Shown here piece by piece: positions 1 to 5,011 of a stretch of 5,011 nucleotides of DNA. Source of the DNA: Candidatus Thiodictyon intracellulare (GTDB taxonomy: Bacteria; Pseudomonadota; Gammaproteobacteria; Chromatiales; Chromatiaceae); the NCBI GenBank assembly GCA_016292295.1, contig JADNEJ010000018.1:1-5011 (forward strand), given 5' to 3'. Numbering within the stretch: the stretch's first letter is position 1; each line of letters begins with the position of its first letter. Under the pieces are notes generated by a model. It did no database searches, was not told where the DNA came from, and was given only the letters and a program-made list of their open reading frames with translations. Both the position numbers and the translations under genes were made by a program.

Positions 1-1
1 G

Positions 2-67
2 GTGGCCATCGAGGTTGATCCCGACAGTGTACTGGACCCGCCGCCCCGACGGGGCATCGAAGTCTGA
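2..67 (+). CDS. Possible 3' end of a + strand gene (partial)
   Basis: The second frame is open from the window edge to a TGA at 65-67 and reads VAIEVDPDSVLDPPPRRGIEV. The hydrophilic, proline- and arginine-containing tail and the GC-rich codons would suit the C-terminus of a protein that begins outside the window. The opposite strand is also open over these bases, so the strand is not certain. It lies just before a strong inverted repeat (76-149) that separates it from the convergent fdsB remnant. I do not recognise a family from about 21 residues, and it may be noncoding. Confidence 0.3.
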   Translation: MAIEVDPDSVLDPPPRRGIEV

Positions 68-75
68 TAGACTGC

Positions 76-149
76 TAGTACGGAGGCACGTTAGTACGGA
101 AGTATGCGTCCAACAGCTGACACTCCATCTTCCCGTACTAACGTACCTC
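76..149. repeat. Inverted repeat with tandem TAGTACGGA motif between convergent genes
   Basis: The left arm at 83-99 (gaggcacgttagtacgg) matches the reverse complement of 133-149 at 16 of 17 positions. The match runs on, with one extra base, into the AAG at 100-102 and CTT at 129-131. The nine-base motif TAGTACGGA also occurs twice in direct orientation, at 76-84 and 92-100. A CAGCTG palindrome at 114-119 lies near the centre. The structure sits exactly between the end of the possible + strand gene (67) and the last codons of the fdsB remnant (160). It could be a bidirectional terminator, a REP-type unit or the relic end of a mobile element. There is no U-tract, so a simple intrinsic terminator is not convincing. 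Confidence 0.75.
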
Positions 150-649
150 TTTCAAATTCCTATGGAAAATGCTGCAATGCCGATTGCCTAGGATAGGGGG
201 TCATGCCACTCAGGGCACAGAGTGAGCGATTGAGCACCGTATTGCACAGGGACTCGAGCAGGACGAGGTGCGCGGCGCGCGCCTGGCCGGCAATGATGCG
301 GCGATGACCTCAATCCCGCGGCAGGAGCCAGTGCGACAGGGGGTGCACTTGCCGCTATGACTCGTTGGCGCACAACTTCATGAAGGATAGAGGCGAAGCT
401 CATGGCATTGTTGATCACGGTCGGCCGACAGAAAAGCCCGGCAATGGCCGGCAGGGGCGGCTTGAAGCACACTAAGCAGGGCCTGCCCTCCAGGCTCTCC
501 AACATGGCGGTCTCTTCACCGCAGCTGTAGGCCCCGGCGCCCATGCGCCGTTCCAGCTCAAAGGTGCGGTCGGAGCTGAGCAGGTTCGGCCCCAGCCTCA
601 GGAACACCGCCACCTGCGCCCTGGCAATGGCTATCTCCATGATCCGGAA

Positions 650-658
650 GGCGTGGGG
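650..658. repeat. Left copy of 9-bp target-site duplication
   Basis: ggcgtgggg directly abuts the left inverted repeat of the 124-bp insertion. It matches ggcgtggag at 783-791 in eight of nine positions. On the - strand the coding copies read CTCCACGCC and CCCCACGCC, which correspond to Leu/Pro-His-Ala of the conserved SEYPHA block of FdsB. Confidence 0.7.
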
Positions 659-782
659 GGCCTTGATCATAATTCCACCAACCTTGTTCAGTCCAGGCGT
701 CGCCGATCTCTTGTAGAATATTGTCTTGCGCGCGCAAACCCATATGGACCGGCCGGCCTTGGGCGGATTTGTGATCAAGGCC
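659..782. mobile_element. 124-bp MITE-like insertion in the fdsB remnant
   Basis: The two ends are perfect 11-bp inverted repeats, ggccttgatca at 659-669 and tgatcaaggcc at 772-782. The similarity extends to 19 of 23 positions (659-681 against 760-782). A 9-bp direct repeat abuts them on both sides: ggcgtgggg at 650-658 and ggcgtggag at 783-791, with 8 of 9 identical, as expected of an aged target-site duplication. Removing the element plus one repeat copy (133 bp) joins SEYLHA to FRIMEIAIARA in one frame, and this is the expected FdsB sequence. No transposase is encoded, so it would be non-autonomous. The interior holds a 12-bp palindrome, ttgcgcgcgcaa (726-737). I cannot assign a transposon family. 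A 9-bp duplication is compatible with several IS families. Confidence 0.8.
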
Positions 783-791
783 GGCGTGGAG
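783..791. repeat. Right copy of 9-bp target-site duplication
   Basis: ggcgtggag directly abuts the right inverted repeat of the 124-bp insertion and pairs with the copy at 650-658. The one mismatch changes the encoded Pro to Leu between the two copies. Family members usually have Pro here, so the left copy probably keeps the older base. Confidence 0.7.
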
Positions 792-1497
792 GTACTCAGA
801 GCGGGAATAGATGTAACCCTGGGTTGCCCCTACCGTCAGGGCGGCGATGGTGGTTCCCTCGATCAGGTAATAGGGGTCGCCCTCCATCAACATCCGGTCC
901 GAGAAGGTGCCGGAGTCGCCCTCGTCCGCATTGCAGACGACACACTTGGGCGCGAGCGGGACATCGCGAACCGTGGCCCACTTGATCCCGGTCGAGAAGG
1001 CAGCACCGCCGTGCCTGCGCAGGCCCGAGTCAGTGACCTCCTGCACGATCCCCGTGGGCTCAAGTCCGATCGCCCGCCTGAGCCCGGTGAAACCGCCATG
1101 CGTGTCTGGTAGTCGTCGAGGCTCAGTGGGTTGATCAGCCACACTCGGTCAAAGGTGAGGCGCTCCTGGCCGGTCAGAGAGGGCATCAGGGCGGTGAGGC
1201 CGTGGCCCAGGCGATAGGCCTCGCCGTTCAGGAAGCCGGCCGCGAACAGATCGGGTACGTCCTGGACGTGCACCGTGCCATAGGCCATGCGCCAGGCCGG
1301 GGTTTCGATCTCCACCAGCGGCTCCAGCCAATAGAGCTAGCGCAACCCGTTGCGCACCAGCTCGATCGGCAGGCCGCACCGCTGCGCTTCAATCTCAATC
1401 TCAATCGACCGCGTGACCAGTTGCACGCCCACCGACAGTGCACTCGAATCGCCAGGCACATAGACTCGCTGGGGCCGACTCGCGCTCAGGGGAGGGC

Positions 1498-1970
1498 TCA
1501 TGCCGCGGCCCCGACGCCGCGCAGCGCGTCAAAGCTGTCCCGGTCGACGCGCCCAAGTATCTCATCACCGACCCGAACGGCGGGTGAGCAGGCGCAGTTG
1601 CCCAAGCAGTAGACCGGCTCCAGTGTTGGGGTACCGTCCGCGCTAGTAGGGCGGCACGGGCGTGAGCCTCCAGCGCCAGATGACTCATCGCCTGGCAGGA
1701 CTCGGCGCGGCAGAGCTGTAGCACATGCCGACCAGGCGTGACGTGGCTGAAGTCGTGATAGAAATCGAGTACTCCCTGGACCTCGGCCCGGGAGCAATTG
1801 AGCGCGTCCGCGATCAGTGGCACCGCCGCGCCCGGGACCCAGCCCAGGTGCCGCTGAATCTCATGCAGGATGGGCAGCATGGCGCCGGGCCGGTCACGGT
1901 GGGCCGCAATGATGGGACGGACCTGGCCCGCGAGGTCAGGTGCGAGATCGATGGCGGCGCAATTCAACAT
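1498..1970 (-). pseudogene. fdsG: Frameshifted NAD-dependent formate dehydrogenase gamma subunit (NuoE/FdsG-like)
   Basis: The intact family member is a small thioredoxin-fold 2Fe-2S subunit that sits next to FdsB in soluble NAD-linked formate dehydrogenase. From ATG 1970 the first frame reads family blocks through residue ~109: PGAMLPILHEIQRHLGWVP, ALNCSRAEVQGVLDFYHDF and GRHVLQLCRAESC. The protein then continues in another frame from about 1644: ADGTPTLEPVYCLGNCACSPAV, ending at TGA 1500-1498. All four cluster cysteines survive (C87, C92 and the two of CLGNC), but they lie in two frames. The linker at the break is about eight residues shorter than I expect for the family, so a deletion of about 25 bp would explain both the shortening and the frame change. 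The TGA overlaps the fdsB ATG as ATGA (1501-1498), the typical coupled order G then B. I saw no convincing Shine-Dalgarno sequence before the ATG. A sequencing error is the alternative for this single break, but the damage next door argues for real decay. Confidence 0.88.
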
Positions 1971-2006
1971 ACCGATGACTCTTGAAGGATCGATGCACGA
2001 CGATTA

Positions 2007-2033
2007 CCGGTCCTCTGCAAGGACCTGACCGGT
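2007..2033. repeat. Small nested inverted repeats upstream of fdsG
   Basis: ggtcct (2009-2014) and aggacc (2020-2025) form a six-base stem with a five-base loop. Alternatively, accggtc (2007-2013) pairs with gaccggt (2027-2033). The site is about 40-60 bases upstream of the fdsG start, in the expected promoter or leader zone. It could be an operator or a leader hairpin, but the arms are short and chance is possible. Confidence 0.4.
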
Positions 2034-2074
2034 CAACCAGGTGCCCGGCGGGCGTGGCACGGAACAAGGCGATC

Positions 2075-2122
2075 GGTCCGCACAGCGTACCCTACGGGCC
2101 CATCGGGTCCGCTGTGCGGACC
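2075..2122. repeat. 48-bp near-perfect palindrome
   Basis: ggtccgcacagcg (2075-2087) and cgctgtgcggacc (2110-2122) are perfect 13-base inverted arms. The symmetry continues through the centre, GGGCCC at 2096-2101, so that 21 of 24 base pairs match over the whole palindrome. It lies about 105 bases upstream of the fdsG start and has no U-tract. It could be a cruciform-forming repeat unit, a terminator-like hairpin or a binding site for a dimeric regulator. It explains no coding signal. Confidence 0.85.
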
Positions 2123-2363
2123 AACGACCTTCCGGTTGGCAGGACGAACGGGATGGCGACTCGGGGTCAAGGTTCGGCCTGTGCCTATTATGCAACAAGT
2201 GTCACCAAGACGTGATTGGCGCTGAGATGGGCGTGTTATCAGGCGTTTGATGGGGCCGTGAGCAGGCATCCTCAGTGAGCAGCGGCCTCGTGCGCGGGGC
2301 TTGTGCAGGCGGCGCTGTTTGGCTTATGGTCCCCCAGTGCGGACTTGAGCGCGCAGTGACACT

Positions 2364-2466
2364 GTGGGAGCTGGCCTGCGCCCACGACTGGTCTCACGGG
2401 GAACGCGGCGTTGCATCGCGGCCCGCAGGCCCGCTTCCACTAGGGACCTTGCGCGTGGGAGCGAGC
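2364..2466. repeat. REP/BIME-like inverted repeat unit
   Basis: GTGGGAGCTGGCCTGCG at 2364-2380 is matched at 15 of 17 positions by the reverse complement of 2424-2440, GTGGAAGCGGGCCTGCG. A third partial unit, GTGGGAGCGAGC, lies at 2455-2466. The motif resembles the GTGGGAGCGGGC-type repetitive extragenic palindromes known from pseudomonads and other gammaproteobacteria. Two head-to-head units with a spacer of about 43 bases form a BIME-like arrangement. Such repeats are normally mobilised by RAYT (TnpA-REP) proteins, and none is encoded here. Confidence 0.65.
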
Positions 2467-2525
2467 AATTTGGACCCTCGTCCCTTATTCCTCTTAACCT
2501 TAAACAAACTTTAGTCCGGCAATTG

Positions 2526-2864
2526 CTCTCAACAAAACACAAAGAATACAAAGAAAAAACAGCATTATGTAGAAAACGCAAATGGCTATTTATTCAGTAA
2601 TTTGGCTATTGATTTCCGATTCTGAACCAGCCCAGGCAGCCGGGTTTCTCACCGAAATCTGGCAAATCCCGGCGCCTATCCGCCAGCATCGCACTAAGTT
2701 GCCGCCAGATTCTGCGTAACAAATTGATTCGATAACTATGTGCAGTTGCTACATAATGCAGGAAAAAAGATCACTGAAGGTGTTCGGCCGATTACCGTCC
2801 AGGTGTCCTCAGCGACCGACATATCGCTTTGAAAATTTTTGTGATTTTTGTGTCTCTGTGAGAG
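2526..2864. repeat. AT-rich segment flanked by imperfect inverted ACACAAAG arms
   Basis: The left arm (2526-2564) begins CTCTC and contains ACACAAAG and TACAAAG. The reverse complement of 2826-2864 begins CTCTCACAGAGACACAAA and follows the same pattern with small gaps. The segment between contains no gene. It has two copies of tggctatt about 20 bases apart and is clearly lower in GC than its flanks. The arms resemble the CTTTGTGTTCTTTGTGTCTTTGTG-type intergenic repeats I recall from many environmental bacterial genomes. The right arm ends 37 bases before the dmrB start, so the dmrB promoter probably lies inside or next to this segment. Confidence 0.45.
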
Positions 2865-2901
2865 AACTACTCTTTCTAGGTTAGACACCCCAGGCCCCAA
2901 G

Positions 2902-3435
2902 ATGCAGCACCCCGCCACCCCTCGATTCGCCTGGGCCATCACGGGCTCCGGCCATTTCCTTGTCGAGTGCCTGGCGCTGGTGGAGTCGCGCACCGACGTG
3001 GATCTCTTTCTGACCCACGCAGCCGCTGAGGTGCTTGTGATGTACGGGGTCGACTTGAAGCGCCTGCGTGAACGTATCACCTGTTACCGCGACGGCGCCG
3101 CCAGTGCTCCCCCGGTCGCGCGCTTCTACCAGGGCATCTACTCGCGCCTGGTGATTGCGCCCGCCACCTCCAACACCGTCGCCAAGATGGCCTGCGGGAT
3201 CTCGGACACCCTGGTGACCAATATCTATGCCCAGGCCGGCAAGTGCCGGGTCCCGAGCCTCGTCTTTGCGTGCGACACCGCCCCCGCGATGCAGACCGCG
3301 GCCCCCGGCGGCCAGGTCATGGTCTATCCGCGCCGCATCGACCTGGAGAATGTGGAACGCCTACGCGGCTTTGAATACACGACAGTGGTGGATAGCATAA
3401 CGGAGCTGGCGGCCGCGCTGGCGACGCTCCCATGA
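2902..3435 (+). CDS. dmrB: Dihydromethanopterin reductase (DmrB/AfpA-type flavoprotein)
   Basis: This family uses FMN to reduce dihydromethanopterin to tetrahydromethanopterin (H4MPT), the last step of making the C1 carrier, in the cytoplasm. The 177-residue product belongs to the flavoprotein/HFCD fold. ITGSGH lies at 13-18 near the N-terminus, and the flavin-binding block APATSNTVAKMACGISDTL at 86-104 is followed by VTNIYAQAGK. These match the bacterial and archaeal DmrB/AfpA pattern and not the longer Dfp (CoaBC) proteins. I chose ATG 2902 because the ITGSGH strand then sits close to the N-terminus, as in the family. The frame is open upstream to a TTG at 2848, but those residues look like repeat DNA. 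The ribosome site is weak (an AGG about nine bases upstream). The stop overlaps the next gene's start as ATGA (3432-3435), so the two are co-translated. The function comes from homology read by eye, and a related flavoprotein role is possible. Confidence 0.85.
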   Translation: MQHPATPRFAWAITGSGHFLVECLALVESRTDVDLFLTHAAAEVLVMYGVDLKRLRERITCYRDGAASAPPVARFYQGIYSRLVIAPATSNTVAKMACGISDTLVTNIYAQAGKCRVPSLVFACDTAPAMQTAAPGGQVMVYPRRIDLENVERLRGFEYTTVVDSITELAAALATLP

Positions 3436-4814
3436 GCGGACACATCCTGTTCCTGACTGGCCAGCTCGCCGGGCGGCCGTTGCAGCGCATCCTGGACGGC
3501 ATGGACCTGGGCGACACCACCTGGACGGTGCGCCAACTCGGGGTCAAGATCGCCGCCCTGATGACCGCGGACATGATCCGGCGGCGGCTCGCCGATACCG
3601 CCGGGGCCGACCGGATCATCATCCCCGGGCGCTGCCGGGGGGACCTGGTGGCGCTCTCCGAGCACTTCGGCATCCCGGTGGAGCGCGGGCCCGATGAACT
3701 GATGGACTTGCCCGGTTATTTCGGACTCGCCAGCCGGACGCCAGACCTTAGCGCCTACAGTGTGCGCATTTTCGCCGAGATCGTCGACGCACCGCGCCTG
3801 GGCGTTCCGGAGATCCTGGCGCGTGCCGCGACCTTCCGCGCTGACGGGGCCGATGTGATCGACCTAGGCTGCCTACCGGACACCCCCTTCGAGCACCTGG
3901 GCGCGAGCGTGTGCGCACTGAAAGAGGCCGGCCATCTGATCAGCGTGGACTCCATGCAGTCCGCGGAACTTCTGGCCGGCGGCCGGGCCGGGGCGGATTA
4001 TCTGCTGAGCCTCAACGAGGACAACCTCTGGATCGCGGGCCAGGTCGCCGCCTGTCCGGTACTGGTGCCCAGCCAACCAGGCGACCTGCCCTCCCTGGAG
4101 CGGGCCATGGCGCAACTGGATGCGCGCGGCCGGCCCTACCTTGCCGACCCCATCCTGGACCCTATCCATTTCGGTTTCGCCGACTCGCTGGTGCGCTATC
4201 ACAGTCTGCGCCGGGCCTACCCAAGGGTGCAGATCATGATGGGCGTGGGCAACCTGACCGAACTCACCGAGGCCGATACCACCGGCATCAATGCCATCCT
4301 CATGGGCCTGATCTCCGAGCTTAAGATCGGCAACATCCTGACCACCCAGGTCAGCGCCCACTGCCGCAGCGCGGTGCGCGAGGCCGACCGGGCACGCCGC
4401 ATCATGCACTGGGCACGCCAGGAGGGGAGCCTCCCCAAACAGATTGACGGCGGCCTGACCTCGCTCCATGAACGCAACCCCTTCCCCACCGATCTCGCCG
4501 ACATCCGCGAGTTGGCCGCCGCCATCCGCGACCCCAATTACCGCATCCAGGTGAGTAGCGAGGGCATCCACTGCTTCAACCGCGACGGCTTGCACAGCTT
4601 CGGCGATCCCTTCGCCTTTTACCCCCACCTGGGGGTGCAAGAGGACGCCGGCCATGCCTTCTATCTTGGCGTGGAACTAGCCCGCGCCCAGATCGCCCAC
4701 CAGCTTGGCAAGCGTTATGTGCAGGACCAGCCCCTGCGTTGGGGCTGCGTCGTGCCGCCGGGACCGATGGACCTGGATCACTGCGACCCGGTCGGACTGA
4801 CCCGCAAACGCTGA
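3432..4814 (+). CDS. Dihydropteroate synthase-like protein of H4MPT biosynthesis (DUF6513/DHPS-related)
   Basis: The 460-residue product matches the dihydropteroate-synthase-related family found in methanogens and in bacteria with H4MPT-linked C1 genes. It is much longer than folate FolP (about 280 residues). Three parts can be seen. An N-terminal domain (about 1-110) starts HILFLTGQLAGRPLQRIL. A TIM-barrel pterin-binding domain (about 120-310) has DVIDLGCLPDTPF at 141-153, ISVDSM at 170-175, LADPILDPIHFGF at 237-249 and IMMGVGNLTELTEADTTG at 268-285, then TTQVSAHCRSAVREADRARR at 304-323. A C-terminal domain (about 345-445) contains FYLGVELARAQIAHQLGKRY and QDQPLRWG. The VDS and GVGN motifs are those of the pterin-binding fold. 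The precise reaction is not established as far as I know. The inferred role is joining or handling the pterin precursor during H4MPT synthesis. The start is fixed by the ATGA overlap with dmrB, and no defect is visible. Confidence 0.88.
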   Translation: MSGHILFLTGQLAGRPLQRILDGMDLGDTTWTVRQLGVKIAALMTADMIRRRLADTAGADRIIIPGRCRGDLVALSEHFGIPVERGPDELMDLPGYFGLASRTPDLSAYSVRIFAEIVDAPRLGVPEILARAATFRADGADVIDLGCLPDTPFEHLGASVCALKEAGHLISVDSMQSAELLAGGRAGADYLLSLNEDNLWIAGQVAACPVLVPSQPGDLPSLERAMAQLDARGRPYLADPILDPIHFGFADSLVRYHSLRRAYPRVQIMMGVGNLTELTEADTTGINAILMGLISELKIGNILTTQVSAHCRSAVREADRARRIMHWARQEGSLPKQIDGGLTSLHERNPFPTDLADIRELAAAIRDPNYRIQVSSEGIHCFNRDGLHSFGDPFAFYPHLGVQEDAGHAFYLGVELARAQIAHQLGKRYVQDQPLRWGCVVPPGPMDLDHCDPVGLTRKR

Positions 4815-5011
4815 ACCAGGAGCGGCAAGCATTCCCTAATGGACTTGTTTAACTTAACTTGATTTTAGCCATTTTTGCAGTTGGGCGACGGCCCCGCACG
4901 TGACGCCACGGCGGTGCCGACGCGTGCGCTTAGCAGGGGGTTGCGGCGGCCGCTCGTTGCGGCCAGGCGGCACCCGCCAGTGGCCGTGGCACGCGGGGAC
5001 ACGCAGGGGAA
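4815..5011. other. Downstream noncoding stretch, no supported gene
   Basis: About 197 bases follow the dihydropteroate-synthase-like stop. The first 65 bases are AT-rich (around ttgtttaacttaacttgatttt at 4846-4867) and the rest is very GC-rich, with a gcggccgc palindrome at 4946-4953. I saw no clear stem plus U-tract terminator, no tRNA and no convincing start with a ribosome site. Some frames are open to the window edge but carry no recognisable motif. Confidence 0.5.

Larger units (their letters stand above)
160..1501 (-). pseudogene. fdsB: Broken NAD-dependent formate dehydrogenase beta subunit (NuoF/FdsB-like)
   Basis: In its intact form this subunit carries FMN, a 4Fe-4S cluster and the NAD site, and passes electrons from formate oxidation to NAD+ in the cytoplasm. 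Reading down the - strand from ATG 1501, family blocks appear in order but in different frames: YVPGDSSAL and ELVRNGLR, then a TAG at 1339-1337 (codon 55), then LYWLEPLVEIETPAW and NPLSLDDYQ. A frameshift at about 1101-1109 follows, then HGGFTGLRRAIG, GGAAFSTGIKW, CNADEGDSGTFSDRM and GYIYSRSEYLHA. A 124-bp insertion (659-782) comes next, then FRIMEIAIARA, GAGAYSCGEETAMLESLEG, KPPLPAIAGLF and PTVINN. A large internal deletion near 380-390 joins this to KLCANES and, after a frameshift near 357, to GKCTPCRTGSCRGIEVI (4Fe-4S cysteines). One more frameshift near 302 leads to LCNTVLNRSLCALSGMTPYP and a stop at 162-160. The usual GRGG of the nucleotide loop reads RHGG. It is certainly nonfunctional if the assembly is right. 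The FdsB assignment is favoured over NuoF by the N-terminal region and the FdsG-like partner. Confidence 0.92.
1971..2901. other. Gene-free intergenic region with repeats
   Basis: No open frame here looks like a protein. The available frames are arginine- and proline-rich or low-complexity shadows with no family motif. What can be seen is a set of palindromes near 2007-2122, a REP-like inverted pair at 2364-2440, and an AT-rich stretch from about 2480 to 2870 bounded by inverted ACACAAAG-type arms. The fdsG remnant and dmrB are divergent, so the promoters of both should lie in this region. I could not identify a convincing -35/-10 pair for either. No regulator gene or remnant of one was recognised between them. 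Confidence 0.7.

Noticed and set aside
43..55. gccccgacggggc hairpin as a transcription terminator
   Set aside because: The stem has only a one-base loop, no U-tract follows, and it lies inside the possible coding tail.
76..149. CRISPR-like repeats (TAGTACGGA copies)
   Set aside because: There are only two direct copies with short spacing, and the dominant structure is an inverted repeat.
188..778. Open frame of 196 codons on the - strand as an intact gene
   Set aside because: Only its middle part matches FdsB. Its start lies in the 124-bp insertion and its end runs out of frame after the internal deletion, so it is a piece of the pseudogene.
558..1142. Open frame of 194 codons on the - strand as an intact gene
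   Set aside because: It covers the middle FdsB blocks but begins at a frameshift and runs out of frame into the insertion. It is counted within the fdsB remnant.
160..1970. nuoE-nuoF of respiratory complex I
   Set aside because: The N-terminal region of the larger subunit, the linker motifs and the ATGA overlap match FdsG-FdsB of NAD-linked formate dehydrogenase better, and no other nuo gene is present. Related diaphorase subunits remain a lesser possibility.
2275..2600. Small open frames on both strands as genes
   Set aside because: They overlap the REP-like repeats, have no ribosome site or family motif, and show arginine-rich shadow composition.
2724..2758. TTGATT ... TACATAAT as a sigma-70 promoter for dmrB
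   Set aside because: The spacing is about 20 bases or more, too long for a confident call, and it lies 140 bases or more from the start codon.
2902..3435. Phosphopantothenoylcysteine decarboxylase or UbiX-type prenyltransferase
   Set aside because: It shares the flavoprotein fold, but the ITGSGH and PATSNTVAKMACGISDTLVTN patterns and its partner gene fit DmrB/AfpA.
3873..4655. 260-codon open frame on the - strand
   Set aside because: It is antisense to the clearly coding dihydropteroate-synthase-like gene and is explained by GC-rich codon bias.
3432..4814. Folate dihydropteroate synthase (folP)
   Set aside because: It is about 180 residues too long and has the extra N- and C-terminal domains of the H4MPT-type family.

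Overview
The window is high-GC bacterial DNA. It holds two intact, translationally coupled genes on the + strand (right half) and the decaying remains of a two-gene operon on the - strand (left half). About 900 bases of repeat-rich, gene-free DNA separate them. The bacterial tetrahydromethanopterin (H4MPT) genes together with remnants of a soluble NAD-dependent formate dehydrogenase point to a proteobacterium with H4MPT-linked C1 metabolism. The abundant palindromes and REP-like repeats would suit a gammaproteobacterium such as a purple sulfur bacterium, but the window cannot fix the taxon.

Layout. Positions 2-67 may be the end of a + strand gene that enters from outside. Positions 76-149 hold a strong inverted repeat. 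Positions 160-1501 (-) are a broken fdsB (NuoF-like beta subunit of formate dehydrogenase) and 1498-1970 (-) a broken fdsG (NuoE-like gamma subunit). The two still overlap by an ATGA start/stop. fdsB carries a nonsense codon, several frameshifts, a large internal deletion and a 124-bp insertion at 659-782 with terminal inverted repeats and a 9-bp target duplication. Taking the insertion out restores the reading frame exactly. The fdsA catalytic subunit that would normally follow is absent. Positions 1971-2901 contain a 48-bp palindrome, a REP-like inverted pair and an AT-rich stretch bounded by inverted ACACAAAG-type arms. Positions 2902-3435 (+) encode a DmrB/AfpA flavoprotein, and 3432-4814 (+) a dihydropteroate-synthase-like protein of the H4MPT type. 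Positions 4815-5011 show no supported gene.

How it fits together. H4MPT carries formaldehyde-level carbon through oxidation to formate, and an NAD-linked formate dehydrogenase then takes formate to CO2 and NADH. The intact pair would help make the cofactor, with DmrB as the last reductase. The broken fds genes would have served the final step of the same pathway. The locus therefore looks like a C1 gene region that keeps cofactor synthesis and has lost this formate dehydrogenase here, perhaps because another copy replaced it. The most notable signal is the small MITE-like insertion in the fdsB remnant.
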